Below, one piece after another: positions 12,001 through 25,100 of a DNA stretch of 64,000 nt. Where the stretch lies: the NCBI GenBank assembly GCA_013398615.1, contig VZSR01003798.1:8791992-8855991 (forward strand), read 5' to 3'. A model generated the notes under the pieces. The model was given only the letters and a program-made list of their open reading frames with translations, was not told the origin of the DNA and searched no databases. The stretch's first letter is position 1. Each line of letters starts with the position of its first letter. The stretch comes from Brachypodius melanocephalos (taxonomy: Eukaryota > Chordata > Aves > Passeriformes > Pycnonotidae). A program made the position numbers and the translations under genes.

Positions 12001-15000
12001 ACAGAGATGAGCTCTCACTCTCTGAAAAGCTTTCTGGTCTCATTGTGCTGCTCAGCAACATAAGCTTTTTCTCAGTGCAGTAGAAGGTTTTATGTATCTC
12101 TCCTCTTCCCTACTTTTAAGAAGGTATTTGGAAGGTGTTCAAACAACCAGCTTCCTGCCATTGGTTCAATTAATACCAAAGGAGAGGCTTCCAAAGTAGG
12201 ACTAAAAAGGGAGATTTCCCATCTGAGCAGCAGAAGCCCTTCAATTTCTCTTAGGATACAATTAAACTATTTAAGCAGTGGGAGTGTTCAGAGAAGTACT
12301 ATATCCCAGGTGCTTGCTTTGATACATTATTAAAAATTAGATTATTTTCATCGTATTTAACCATGCACCTAGGAAGCAACACACAGTGGAATGTGTGGGT
12401 GGTAATTACCCAGCAGGGAACTAACCCAGCTGAGTGGTTTTTAAACACAAAACACTTTCCCACCCTTGTACACTCTCACCTGATGGCAGGGACGGTCTGG
12501 GTTAGAGAGCACGAGACCTGGCCCAATGATATTAAAAGTGGCATCAATGTGCATAGGGTTGGGATCCTTAAAGGATATTATGTGCACTCTATAGTCTGGT
12601 GCAAGGTGTCTCCTCATCCATTCAATACCCATGTAGTTTGTAACCTGAAAAACAGGACAAATTAAGCTCTACTAGGCTAGAATATAAACTGCATCCAAGT
12701 TTAGTTTGTCTAAGCTTTTGTTTCATTAAATATTTAAAGCCAATATAATAGAGAATTTTGTGCCTTTAGCTAACCCCTTACCTGGAAGGCAGTCTTATCC
12801 TGTATATCAAACATTGTATGAAGAGCAATTTCTTCTCCTGTTTTAATGCTGCTCAGGAATTTTAAAAGACAAAACACCAATCATTAGGAGAGATACCAAA
12901 ACTGTTGAAAGAGAGCTTTGTTTACCTGGCTCCTTTGTACAAAGATATCTCTTCCAGCTCTAATGAAGTCAGCAGCATCAAAGCATGGCTCAAATTCAGT
13001 AGTTACAAATTTTCCCTGAGCAGCCAGTTTATGCCTGTCTTCAACAGAGTGGATTGGATAATTCTAGTTGTGGAAAAGAGAACAACTTTAGTTTGGAGAT
13101 GTTAAAAGAAAGTTCTCAAATAATTTGCTAGTGGAGAGTAATTTGAAATTAGGAAAATGTGTTAATATTGATAGCTAGTGTGTTCCTTGGAGGTGGTTTT
13201 GGTTACTTCTTATAGAAAAGAAAATCTAAATGTGGACATAAAAATGAAAGACTTTAAGCACATTCAAGAATGGGTCATGAGATAAGATACAAAAGTTATA
13301 TCAAGAAATTAATGGCTCTTCAGAACCACTGTGTGGATAATATTCTGACTTCATGATCAAAAGTATTCATTACCAGTGGAGTTTAATACCAGTAACAAAT
13401 CACTGCACAGGGACAGAAATACTGGAATGGAAACAATTTCCATTAATCCTTACTTTTCCACTTTTTAGAATGGAGCAGAACTTAAAGCTAGAAGACGGAT
13501 ATTTATTATTATAAATAATTTTAAAATTAAACAAGGCAATTCAGAACAAGTGAGATGTAAAAATCCAGCACAAATGAAAAATACCAGGTAAGTAGTTACA
13601 GGCTCTAGAAGTTCTCTAATACTGAAGGTGAGTCTAAGGAAATTTTGTTTAACAAAGTCTCCTTTGTATCATTGATGACACTGTTCCCAGAAAGTTGCAA
13701 TGATTTCACAATTAGTTTAACTACATTTATTGTAAATGCTGACACCAAGGTTCTGATGCACTTGGGGGTTTATAGGAAATGACCAAAATTGTCCAAGTCA
13801 AAATTATTAGGAAAAAATTTAAAAAACTATAATATTTGGAAGGTAAAGACAGTTTAGATCATTCACCATTTCTTTTATGTAATATTCAAAATACCAATCA
13901 TCATGCAAAATAAGGATTATGAGTTGGGGTTTTTTTTCTGTGACAAAATATATATCCTTTCCCACTTTCTTAATGCACTCAGGACAAATGGACATTCTCA
14001 GAGAATCTTTATTCTTGAAAGTAATCTCTGTGATGTTTTTCTAACATTCCTTCCTCTTTAGTAATGCTCAGTTACAGCCAGTAACCAAAACAATTCAAAG
14101 CAGAGGACTTCAATAGTGTTCTCTAACTCCACACACTGAGTTTCAGCTGGAAAGGCTGCAGCATGTTTGCATACACTAGAAAAAAAACACAAGTCTCCAA
14201 AGTGATTTTGTGCCATTCCCTCTCACAATTTTGTGAATCCTAAAAATCAAGTTGAAGCTATCGACAAAATTCTGTATAATGAGAACTGAAGTTCTGAAGG
14301 AAAATTAGAACAGTACCTGATCATAGAGTTCATCTGCCATTGTGGGTTTTGGGGCAGTTGTCCACTTAGCACCACTGTTGAAATAATCTTTAATTAGTCG
14401 TCTGTATGCCCTGTACTCAAAGAACCGAGCACGCCAAGCCATAGGTGCTTCAATAATTTCATTTCCCACCACTAACAGGATGTCTCTTGGCATGGCAGCA
14501 TACATACCTGAAAGGAGAGTGGCCATTAATGAGACAAATATGCCTTTCTTAGCTCTTTCAGCTCAGGCATTTTTCCCTTTCTTTTTCACCATTATTTCTA
14601 TCCAAAATAATGGCAAAAATAATTCTTAGCAATGTGAGGAAGCCAGCACATAATATCAGGTCCTTACATTCTTCAGTAATTTTTCAAAATAATATTTTTC
14701 ATTCAAAATGCGCGGAACTTTTGCTACAAAGCCTCGCTTGTAACAGATTCACAGCTAGATGAAAGCCATCCACCATCAAGCCTCCACATCATAATTTGGC
14801 TAATGAAAATTAACTAGACCAAGCCTTATGCATTACCCAGATGACTTCAAAAAGTGATGATGGGCAGCAAATTTTCCAAGTGAACATCATTTCTTTATAT
14901 ACTATCCTTTTGGAAAGTAATAGCACAGGAGAGGAATTTGGTGGAACACAGAAGTAGTGCAGAAAGTTGTCCCATTAGACTTTCCCTTAACATTTTCTGT

Positions 15001-18000
15001 TCCTTAATGAATTTGAATTCCACTAGAAAAAATTAACAACATGTTTTACATTTGAATTCCACTAGAAAAAATTAACAACATGTTTTACATGAAAGAAGCC
15101 TGGGGACTACACTTGATGCAAAGCTTGGTGAGCCAGTGTGTTCTCACTGCAGAGAACCAAAGCCATAGATGGAGGAATGTGTGCAGGTAAAGGGACATTC
15201 AAATTTCCTGGGCACTAGTGAGGATCTTCCTGGTAAAGTGTTGCCTCCAACTGTTTTGTCTTCCATAGCTTAAGATGGATCCAACTCCAGGATCCAACAA
15301 AAAGCTATCAAGAAGGTCAGAGGGACTTTGAGCACTTGACTTTCCTGTGGCAAGTAGGGGAAAAAGCAGAAATATTCTACAGCCACTTTGAGGGCCATGA
15401 CGGATTAGCACTTCTTGGCAGCAGTAGTGACAACACAGAGAGGGGACCTGGCAAGAGATGATGATGTGGACGTTCAGGCTGGGTATCAGGAAAAGGTCTT
15501 TCATCAGGAAATTCACACAGCACTGAAGCTGCTCAGCAAATCAGGTGGCAGAATATCCATCCCTGGAGATCTCCCAAGTCTTAGCCACAGAAAACAATCA
15601 CTGACCTCACTTAGTGCTGGTGATAATTCTGCTCCTAGCTGGAAAGTAGACTAGATGACATCCAAAATGTCTCAGACAAGAGCTAAACAGACAAGACCTT
15701 TAATAATGGACAACCATTTACCTGTAGACTCAAAATCAGGTGTTTTATACTTCACAGACCAGTCAATTGGATCAGGCCTCTTGACAGTAACACCTTCTCC
15801 CTTCAAAATATTGCACATCTCTTCAATTTCAGCAATAGCTTTTTTTAAATGGTCTTTGGGGAAACTCTGGCCTCCAAATTTCTGGTAAAATCCCCAATAT
15901 TTTTCATAGGTGTTTGCCTAAAACAAAAGAACATTAAGTGACAAAGAATAAGCACTAATTAATTTGGAGTGAAATAGAGGCATAAGATGAAATTCTTAAT
16001 GTTAAAGTTTCTTGTTCTTGATCCTAATATGTTGGAGTGTGCCTTTTATCTGACTCCTGCAGTATTTTAACTACATCACATTTCAGTAAGTATTGAGTGA
16101 CTAGTGTTGCCAAGTGGCCATTTGGTCCCTATTACAGAACACCTGTGTAAACACACCAAACATGGCAAACACTGCAGACTCTGCTATTTAATAAGGCTAT
16201 CAGACATGTTTTTAAATGAAAACAACCTTGAGCTCATCTGCAAAATGCATACATCTGTAGTCACCTTCTTGTAACCTCCCTTCAGTAATGTCACAATGGT
16301 GACATCAGAGATTCTAAAGCCATCCCAAGCACAGGTAGCATGCCTTGTTGGCCAGAAGGGGCCATACTTCAGCTGCAGCAGCAGTCTAGAAGAGGGAAAA
16401 GATGCTAAATTCACCTGCCAAGGTTGGATTAAAACATGTTCAACATTTACAGACCTAAATCCTCTGTGGAAATGCCATGATAGCTGCCTTAAATTAAAAC
16501 CAAGTTCAAAATAATGTCCCAGTTCTCATGGGTGAGATAAACCAGTCATATAATCAAAACAAATGATGCTGCTTCAGTTTGCTGTATCTGATGTTCCTCT
16601 GTCATCTCAGTGTTAACTGAGGTGCAAGTGCATATGGAGCCCTTCTGGAATGACAGCAGAAAGGGTCAGAATAGGTCAGCAAGTTGGAGGGACAGCAAGG
16701 GGATGCTGAAGAACCTGCCCTTCCTAGCATGAGATTGTCTCCTGACACTGCAGTCCTGACTACCTCCCAGAACACAATGTTCTCACCAAAATCAGAGAGG
16801 TAATGTGCCTTTGTGCTTGCACTGCCACTGAGCCCTGAGCAGGCAAGACCATCGATCTGAAGGCATTCCTGGTCCCTTTTGACAATCCAGCCTATTCACT
16901 CTACCCTCTGCTGTTTCTATTTGCCTCATGCTATAGAGGTAAAAGAGAGAAGAAAGGAAATCCAGTCTCAACATTTACATAGACAGCTTCAGCATGACCA
17001 TACTGCTCCCACAGTACTGAAGCTTCTTCCCATCCTTCCTGAGAGAATTTATTCTTTTTCTGTAAGTAAAGTCTTGGGTAATTCGATGACCTCAAACTTG
17101 CCAGCTGGTCAGAAGTCACATGGAGATCACATGAAGTGCTTAGCATTCCTATGGAAACATGTTCTGCTAACGAGATAAAATCGTCCTGTGGATTGAAGCT
17201 GGTTATTTTCAGAGCCAGCCATGGTGTATGTGAATATGATCAACCCCTAAGAGGTGCAGCTCATCTCTCCACCAGATCCTCTAGTACTGCTTTTTTCAAA
17301 ACCTGAGGAACCACACTTGTGCTGAACTAATGGGATAGTGTAATCTTAAGGCTACAACAGAATAAAGATTAACACTGTAACACTGCTCATATTCCCTGCC
17401 TTCCAAATAACTGGAAAAAGGTTATATGGTTGGGACATGTATTTGATAGCATATCAGGGTTGACATTTCAGCCCCTTTGGTCATAGACATACAAGTCAGT
17501 TCAGAATGTTCAAAAAGGATCATGGATAGGACACAGAAAAGACAACATTTAAAACAAACTCTTTCTTCTCAGACAGAAATTTAGCAATGTTCTGTAAGGA
17601 AAGATTGTCTTTAAGAAACAGCAGTATTGTTCCTTATTGTTGCTATTTACTTTAAACATTTGTCATGGAAAATAATTAACATTATCAAGATGTACCTTTA
17701 AGCTAGTAAAGACAGATAATAAATTTAGGATATTAAAACTTAAATTCAGATCAAAATTCTTTTTGCCTAATTCAATAGTAAACACATACACATTCTAATC
17801 TTCTCACTCAAGATATAAGGAATGCTAATATTAAATATTATTATGTTAATCATACTCATCACCCAAGATGAATTATTCACAAAATACACTGAAGAACATT
17901 GCAGAATACAAAACTGCAAAGTTCAACTGCTTCAGAAGAATACATCTCAGTTGTGGGATTTTTCACTGAAGTTCTGATTCAAAAAAGGGCATCTTTCTAA

Positions 18001-20439
18001 TTTATGTTAAGATTTTTCAAGTTTTCAAGTACTGTATTTACCTCTACACAGCCCCTTTCATGCTCTGAAAAGGATACACAAGAAAGTGTCAGTCCATTAA
18101 TATTCATCAGAGATGCAGGGCTCCCTATTCAATTCCTTCCTTTCTCCTTCTAATTCCAAGCACATCGTTCTCACATCACAGCAAAACCACTTGAGTATAC
18201 CAAACCCTTGTCTCAAAGTAGAAGAGAGTGCTGAATGCAGCCATAGTTCCTGCATTTAAATATTTAGTAAGTAAATGTGCATACAATCTTAAAAGACAAT
18301 CTCAATGCAAGTATTTATCAAACTGCTATAATTTTAGATACATTTTTTAGAATGTCTCAGGTCCAAAGCTTCGAATATCACATGTAAGAGAAAGTGAAGT
18401 TCTTGACCTCATGTAAGTAGTTATGGCTTAATAGGGAGTAAAACCTGTATAGCATGTGACACTTCATGCTATAGACACATTAGACACTTGAAATATTTTT
18501 TCTGGTGCTAAAGCAAGCCCCTGTCCACTGCTTAGGAACTGAATTTTGCCTCATTTAATGTCACAATGTAAAATGTTAGACCTTTTTTTCCTTACTCTTT
18601 CTATACATTCATTATGCCAGCCTTACATAAATGCACATACATACACTTCTATATTAGAAATGCTAACCCTCATTCACCTCCTTCTCTGAAGCTGCTAGGA
18701 TATCTTTGGAGTCTCTGGAAGACATAACCCAGATTCTTAAAAAACAAATATATAGAAATATAACAAGAGCTAAGGGAAGAGAAGTCTTCTGTACAAGTAC
18801 ACCTCAAACTTCCCTAAACAACCATTTCCAGCTCTTTAAACATATTTTTGGTATCTTTGTTTGCCATTTTTCAATGTCAGATTAATTTTTTTTTAAATTT
18901 TTTTTAAACTGAGGTCTTCTGGTCAACTTTGTCAGGATATCCTTTAGGTTTTTACTAAGGTCTCTCAGACAGAAGCTGTGTGCCAGCTCATTTTGTTGTG
19001 ATAGCCATGGATTACATGCTGCCCTGCAGGTATTACTGTACTGTAACAATAAAAGAGAAAGATTCAAGAGCATGCCAACAAATGCAGGTAACACACATAC
19101 TTAGCAACTTTAAAGTCCAGGTGAAGAGCACAAACATCTGGAGCAAGCCCACTATTTGAGTGTTACTGTTTTAAATACAAGATTCTGGAGCACAAAGAAT
19201 CATGGATTTATTTAGGTTGCTGACATAGTATTAGGCACAGAAAAATCCTGAAAAACCAGTGGACTACATCTTTCCACAAAGGATTTACTGTAGCACACAG
19301 GAGTTTCAGTAAACTACTTCAGAGCTGTCTGACACAAAAGTCCTGTTGGTCTACAGGTACACAACTCAATCATGCTCAGACTATTAAGTAGAAAACTACA
19401 CTTCTTTTTCAAGTGGTAACCCTACTCAACTTCAAGCCAAATTAAAGTTTCATCAGTCCAGCCAACTATCTCAAAAGCTTGTGTGTGTACCTTGATAGCA
19501 TCAGGGCTATATTACTAGAGTAGATTGCATATATTAGAGGTTGTCTCTGCTATCGACTTCTGTTAAAACAGCTAATTCAGTTGAAAGTCCAAAGAAAAAA
19601 GCACATCCTTCACCAACATGGCTATGCTGTAAAGTTTCACAGATGTAAACAACTACCTTGAAAGAAGAATTCTCAAGAGTAAACACCACACCTTATGCAT
19701 TGTAAAGCTTAAGTAAATGTTAGATATAAACTCCACGTTTTCTATTTCAGGTTAGTTTTTATTGTTTACCTTAACCTCCACTGAAAAAGGTGGGACACAA
19801 GCATTTTCAGCTCTTCCCACAATGACCTCTTCCAGTGGATCCCATTCATTGTAGGAGCAAACAAGACAGTCCTTGGGCACAGGGCTTGTAGCCTTGTCAT
19901 CAGCAGCACAGGTGTTCTGGGAGGCCGCAGCTGCCTGGGTGCTCTGGAAAGTTCGCTGCACCCATCCTCTAAAGACTCCTCGAAGCTTAAAATAAAAATA
20001 AGAAGGAAAATTATACTGCCCTTACAAAAGACAAAAAGCTATGGCTCAGCCTACAAATGCCTTAACACTATAGTCCCAAAGCAATGTATGTTATTCTGAG
20101 TATTAACAGAAACACGGCTTGTTACAGCCATTCTAATCTATTCACAGCCTGACAGATGCTTAAAGGAAGTGCTGTCTTTATCAGTTTAGAAGGGTAAGGA
20201 GATCGGAACACGGCACTGGCCGGCTGGGGCGGGAGGATACTGGGTGACCCTCAGCCTGTGGCCGTCCCGCACCCTCCGGTCACGGCTCGGAGCACCCCGG
20301 CAAAGCGGCCACAGGGACCGCGCCCCGCGGAGCATCCTCAGCCCCAGCCCCGGATCCGGGCTGCACCAACCCTGGAGCCGATGTAATGCGCCGCCTCGGC
20401 CCCTCGGCTGCCCCCGCGCAGGCACCGCACTCGCAGCAT
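8955..20439 (-). CDS. GATM: Glycine amidinotransferase, mitochondrial (AGAT)
   Basis: GATM moves the amidino group of arginine to glycine, giving guanidinoacetate and ornithine. This is the first and committed step of creatine synthesis, in the mitochondrial intermembrane space. Nine coding exons join to a 422-residue protein (human 423): 20371-20439, 19770-19985, 15722-15917, 14317-14507, 12926-13063, 12480-12644, 10704-10767, 10487-10603 and 8955-9067. All borders are GT/AG and the frame closes. The Arg-rich, acid-poor first 37 residues are a mitochondrial presequence. The catalytic triad is present as Asp253 (PCFDAADF), His302 (NPMHIDAT) and nucleophile Cys406 (GGGFHCWT), equivalent to human Asp254, His303 and Cys407. 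The ATG at 20437-20439 starts the conserved MLRVRC. Introns are mostly AT-rich; the largest (15918-19769) shows no other gene. The human head-to-head partner SPATA5L1 is not visible upstream. Confidence 0.97.
10487..10603 (-). CDS. GATM: GATM coding exon 8 (residues 347-385)
   Basis: Encodes [20 protein letters not shown] and ends EKLG. Acceptor TTTAG|ATCACC, donor G|GTATGT. Confidence 0.95.
10704..10767 (-). CDS. GATM: GATM coding exon 7 (residues 326-346)
   Basis: A short exon of 64 bases, IELFKKAGWTVIQPPVPLIP then Asp346. It leaves one base for Asp347. Acceptor CCAG|ATTGAG, donor G|GTATAG. Confidence 0.94.
11341..11690. other. CpG-bearing patch in GATM intron 6
   Basis: This part of the intron between exons 6 and 7 carries more CpG than the AT-rich DNA around it and an open plus-strand frame of 116 codons with no known homology. 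It contains two near-copies of CACCATTCAAGAAAAG-like text. It may be a young mobile-element fragment; the family is not recognised. Confidence 0.35.
12480..12644 (-). CDS. GATM: GATM coding exon 6 (residues 271-325), catalytic His
   Basis: Opens VTNYMGIEWMRRHLAPDYRV and carries catalytic His302 in DPNPMHIDATFN. Acceptor TTTCAG|GTTACA, donor CAG|GTGAGA. Phase 0 at both ends. Confidence 0.96.
12926..13063 (-). CDS. GATM: GATM coding exon 5 (residues 225-270), catalytic Asp
   Basis: Opens NYPIHSVEDRHK, where human has Asp first, and carries Asp253 of the catalytic triad in EPCFDAADF. Acceptor CTAG|AATTAT, donor CAG|GTAAAC. Confidence 0.95.
14317..14507 (-). CDS. GATM: GATM coding exon 4 (residues 161-224)
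   Basis: Contains AMPRDILLVVGNEIIEAPMA and AKWTTAPKPTMADELYDQ, conserved core blocks of the amidinotransferase fold. Acceptor TTTCAG|GTATGT completes Gly161; donor CAG|GTACTG. Confidence 0.96.
15012..15089. repeat. Perfect tandem duplication of 39 bp in GATM intron 3
   Basis: Positions 15012-15050 and 15051-15089 are identical, starting TTTGAATTCCACTAG and ending ATGTTTTACA. The lack of any mismatch suggests a recent duplication. Confidence 0.95.
15360..15640 (+). mobile_element. Degraded CR1 LINE 3' fragment in GATM intron 3
   Basis: The stretch near 15472-15575 reads like the CR1 segment before its 3' end: GACGTTCAGGCTGGGTATCA, then a run ending in CATCCCTGGAGAT. This matches the usual CR1 order in sense orientation. 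It is diverged, and both ends are approximate. The match is from memory of the consensus. Confidence 0.5.
15722..15917 (-). CDS. GATM: GATM coding exon 3 (residues 96-160)
   Basis: Opens ANTYEKYWGFYQ and ends PDFEST; 196 bases, splitting Gly161. Acceptor TAG|GCAAAC, donor ACAG|GTAAAT. Confidence 0.95.
19770..19985 (-). CDS. GATM: GATM coding exon 2 (residues 24-95)
   Basis: Acceptor TTTAAG|CTTCGA, donor AAG|GTAAAC, both phase 0. It holds the rest of the presequence (GWVQRTFQ) and the start of the mature enzyme (SYNEWDPLEEVIVGRAENA), which is nearly invariant in vertebrates. Confidence 0.95.
20371..20439 (-). CDS. GATM: GATM coding exon 1 (residues 1-23)
   Basis: Encodes the start of the mitochondrial presequence, rich in Arg and Gly with no acidic residue before Glu15. 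The donor is AGG|GTTGGT, phase 0. The surrounding DNA is CpG-rich. Confidence 0.92.
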
Positions 20440-20556
20440 CTCGGCCGGCCGGACACGACGGCGCAGCTGCCCCGGGCTCCGCTTTATGTGCGCCCGGCCC
20501 GGCCCGGCCCGCCCCGCCCGGGGGCAGCGCCCGCCCGCAGCTCCCGCGGGGCCCGG

Positions 20557-20656
20557 NNNNNNNNNNNNNNNNNNNNNNNNNNNNNNNNNNNNNNNNNNNN
20601 NNNNNNNNNNNNNNNNNNNNNNNNNNNNNNNNNNNNNNNNNNNNNNNNNNNNNNNN
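20557..20656. other. Assembly gap (100 N) in the GATM promoter
   Basis: Exactly 100 N in extremely GC-rich DNA, the kind of sequence short reads commonly miss. The true length is unknown. Confidence 0.99.
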
Positions 20657-22047
20657 GGGAGCGGCAGCTGGAGCGGCCGGGCTCGGAGGCAGCCCCGGAC
20701 ACACGGCCCCAGAGCTGACCGACTCCAACACACCTGGGTTTATTTTCCACGAAGGGCTCTGCAACAGCAACCTGGCTTGGAAAAAGTCACGTTTTAGATT
20801 TTTTCTCTAAAAAGTGTACTGAAAGAATCATACGGTTATATTTAGTCATTAAATACACATATTCTTCATTAAGCCTGTAGTCAACAAATTAAACTTTAGC
20901 AAAATTTCCATTATTTCATACATTAACAATTCAGATCTTTAGACTACAACCTAAAGAGTTTGTGTTTCACCTAAAAAGTATCTGAATTCTTTAGTAACTG
21001 AAGGGGTGTTTCAAGAATATCCCAAACAATTTTGAATTCTGGCTTCTCAAAATCCATATTGTAAAATGATGAAAAGTCATCCTAAAATTAAAATCTAAAC
21101 CAGTTAGCTCCTAGTAGAGCTGTATGTAAATTTCCCTGCAAAACCTCTCCATGATAAAATCAACAGACTAATCTTCAAAAGAAGATAAGTTCTCAACAGA
21201 AACAGTCTACAACAAGAAATGTGGTTGCAGCCACCTCTACTCATATTTAGTATATACCACTCAGCCTATTCTGCATTTTCTTTACTTTGGACATAAGTTT
21301 ACTTAAATAATTTAACTTTGCCAAGTAAAAAGCAGACATAGAAAAAAATCAGTCTTATCCAAATTATTCTATTTAAAGTTGTAAAAAATCTGTATCCTCC
21401 TCCCAACATGATTTTTGGTTCTGCCATTATCATCCATGTAGTTCCTTGCTCAATACTCCTCCAGCCTATGCTCTGCTCTCCAGAGTTCCTACAGTGGGGC
21501 ACAGCTTGAACAGACACAATATTTAACATTATTTCTACATGCACAATTGCAGATAGTGCTGGTGAACTCAGCACAGATATCTATAGCAGGAAAAGGTAAA
21601 CATCACCTGTGGCTGCATATATTAAAACACAAGCTATGGTCTTAGAATACAGCAAATCAGCCACAGTTTTAACCTGCCTTAGATACACAAGTAACCATGT
21701 TTTTTCCTACTAGGTAATTATTCATTCAGCAGTTTGTCTTTTTGGCACAGGTAAACACTACGCCTTCCCAGGACAAATAACACAGTGTGAGTTCTCCATG
21801 AATTTACACAGTTCTCAGAGAAAAGTTGATTATTTTAATTGGCATTTTACCAATTATGCATTACCCAGTTTCATATAACTGCAGAACTTTCTTATAATTC
21901 ACTCAGCTTCTTAGGATTTGTAAGCTAATTGCATCAAACACTATTCTTGTTCCAAAAAGTATTACCAGGATTATTTTTTTCAAGTTTCAAAAAGAATTTT
22001 TCTTGGTGCTATTTAGTTCCTAGTTACTTATTTTTGTCATCTAATTA

Positions 22048-22101
22048 AAAAAAACAAAAACAAAAACAAACAAAAAACAACCAACCAAACAAACAAAAAA
22101 G
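22048..22101. repeat. A/C-rich simple repeat
   Basis: Interspersed AAAAAC, AAAC and CCAAC units with no other bases for about 50 positions. Low-complexity DNA, possibly an old poly(A) tail. Confidence 0.8.
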
Positions 22102-25100
22102 AACACCAAAACCCCATGAAGTTTATACTACTTCTGCTCAAATTCTTGATTTTTGATTCAGTTGAATTTGCTAAGGTCACTCTACTCACATTGACCTTCT
22201 AAAAAAATTAATGATTGGCTTGTGGCTAAATCCAAAGGTCTTGCTTCTTCTTCTGTCCTTTTCAACTTATCAGCTAGTTTTGGACCTTTGAATCATTCTT
22301 TATCAACTCAGTTTACACAGTTTTTCTGACTCTGCACAACTCTTCTTTCCCCACTTACTACATAGGTCTGATGCTTTATAGAGTCCTCACCATCACTGCA
22401 ACAAGTTTTTGCTTGAATGCTCTAACATTTTTAAAATTTTTCTTCTGGGTCACGTTTTTTCTGTTTAGAATTCTTTTTTGTGAAAACATTCTTTCCCGTA
22501 TCCCATAGGTCTCTGTCTTCCTTTCTAAGGAGTAGCTCCTCATGGACACAAGCCAATCTTCATCTAAGTACAATCAAAGCAGATTTTTTTTTTTCCTTTT
22601 CCTAGCTGGTACATTAGCAGTCTAACCATGAAGCCTTTACTCATGGTAAATAGCATTTTCCTCCCAGCCTTTATACCGGTCATCTGACCCCCAGACTGCC
22701 CTAACAATCTGCAATACACCCTAGATGTATCATTAGCTTCTGTCCTCACTTGACCATCTTCTGGATCAACTGGAAAAACCCCTCGTTTGTCTCCTTAAGC
22801 AGTTACTTTTTGTTTCTTTGCTTACATCTTTTTATTCCTTAACATCCAATAGACACATCATCAGTTTGTATTTTGGGTGTGTGAAAGTGTCATTCCTTAC
22901 AGTTCTCTTTGGCATCAAAACAAGAGTCCTCTTGCTTTTTGTATAGTAGGCAGCTCTTTATTCCTCTACTTCTACAAGAAGGACTTGATCTAGCAGAGTA
23001 CATTTTAATAGAGACATAAATCATGGAGCACAACACCAGTAATGATTATTCAAATTTAGAGAAAGCCAAGCTGATTCATTCAAATACAGGAAGTTTATGT
23101 AAACATGCAGTTGTCTAAGCAGGCACGGAGCTTTTCGGATCAAAAATCTTTTTATAAAGATCGCATGGTTTGTTTTATTACACAAAATTGCTAGAATTAT
23201 TGTAACACCCTGAAAGCTCACCTCACTAACCAAAAGCTTGCCAATTATTTTTAAATTATGTCCTGATCTAGTAAAGATACTTTCTTCCTCTGCAAACCTC
23301 ACCTTAGTATGAAATTTTAACTTGAAACAGAAGAAAGAGCTTCACAGTGCTATTGCTGAGATTTAGCCTATGAATTCAACTAGCAAGATGTGATTTTTCT
23401 TTTTAAATGGGGCTCTATACATGTTTTGTAATAGTCTATTCATCATTTTTGAAAGACACAAGGTGCCTTGAAAGCTTATATAAAACCACCTCATTCCCAC
23501 AACTAGGCAATGCATTTAAAATAGTGTAGTTCCAGCTGCTGAAGAGCAACATTCTGGCCCAACAGCAGGGGAGAGTAGGATACTAAGTAGTAAAAATCTA
23601 GTTAAAACTACAGAATTAGAAAAAACAACAGGAGACATAGCAGAGAGAAGTCGTCCTTGGCAACAAAACCAGAGTTCAGAGTATAAACTCATCTATGTTT
23701 TAGGACAATATCTTGTCTTAGCTTCACCTATCTTATCTCTAACACATCTCTATTAGAGAAACAGAAGTCTCTATAGATTTTACTGCTGCTTAGATGTGAA
23801 TTTCCATCTGCCCAGTAACTGAGGTTCTCGGTTGTTGTTTAGATTTGTAGTGTGGTACAGCAACATGTATGATTTGGGAGATACGAGTTTTAGGGCTAAG
23901 GAACAACTTGCCTTTTCTTACCAGTATTTCTGCTATTACTGATTTTAAAAAATTGGTAAATCTAGTGTGAGCTAGTCTTAACATTTACATCTACTCAACA
24001 GTTTTTACGTGACTTACAGAAACTTAATCTGCTCAAAAATACAAACCTAGGACACTTCAGTTCCTTCATTCTAATGCCTTGTCAAGGATACTGCTTGCTA
24101 AATTCCAACAGACTATCACCCCCAGGAAGAGAATTTGCCCCAGTAAATCTTATCTGTTAGTGATGAGAAACAACACAGAAGAATCCAGTGTGCTTCTTAG
24201 AAAGCAAGCGTCAAACTTCCTGAAGTTCAAAAGTCTGAACGGTTCCAAATGGAAAGAATAAATGCACCTCAAAAGATTAAAATTACCTTTTCCCCGCTCC
24301 TTTAAGCTCATAGTTTTGTAGTTAACTCTGAACTCTAAAAACAGTCAAAATATTGTTACATACAATTAAAACAATTTCTCTAATTTATCTTCCTTTAACT
24401 TGTGACTTATCATAGAGCTAAAGCAGTGTACTATTGTCAAAGTACTTTGAAAGATATTTTTATTTTAATTTAATAATATAAATCTTGCTTTATCATTCTT
24501 CACACTCAAAAGATATAATTAAATGTATCTGACTAAAAAAGCTACATATATAAAATGACAGGAAATTCTTTCTCCCTAATCCTAGCTTCACAACACCCCA
24601 TTTAATCTTTAGACTTCCTTACAAACTCCACATGGCTTCTGCCTATTTATCTTTTGTCATTATTGAAGGATCCTGTAGTTTTCCCCAAGTGCCAGTTCTG
24701 GATATTTCTTGGAGGATTTGCTGGTTTTCCTTGTCAGGACATCTTCCCTGTGTGACATGCTAATGCTAAATTGTCCATCAGACTGGACACAATCTGCTGC
24801 AGTGGAGTTTTGACTACAGAAGGAAACACTCCTATGAGCACAAGAACTAAGATGAAACTGATCTCCTATATTTTCATACAACTTATATGGTAAATGCTAA
24901 ATCATAAACTTTTATTTTCTACATTCACATTTACTACAATCACAGATGAGACTTTATAAGGAATCTCCATTATGTGGACACACTGGTATCTAGTAGCTCT
25001 GCCCCTTTTTGCTAGGGCATTTAAGGGGTCTCTATTCCTAGAGCTAGCTATTATCATGAAACTCATAGAAACCTGATACCATTGGGACCTATGACCCTTT

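Larger units (their letters stand above)
20220..20760 (-). promoter_or_regulatory. GATM: GATM CpG-island promoter and 5' UTR, containing a gap
   Basis: Very GC-rich DNA with many CpG surrounds coding exon 1 and extends upstream on both sides of a 100-N gap. No TATA box is seen. The transcription start is probably between 20440 and the gap or inside it. Confidence 0.75.

Noticed and set aside
20186..20810. Long open frames on both strands at the GATM promoter
   Set aside because: They run through the 100-N gap and CpG-rich DNA that has few stops. Only the short GATM exon 1 is real.
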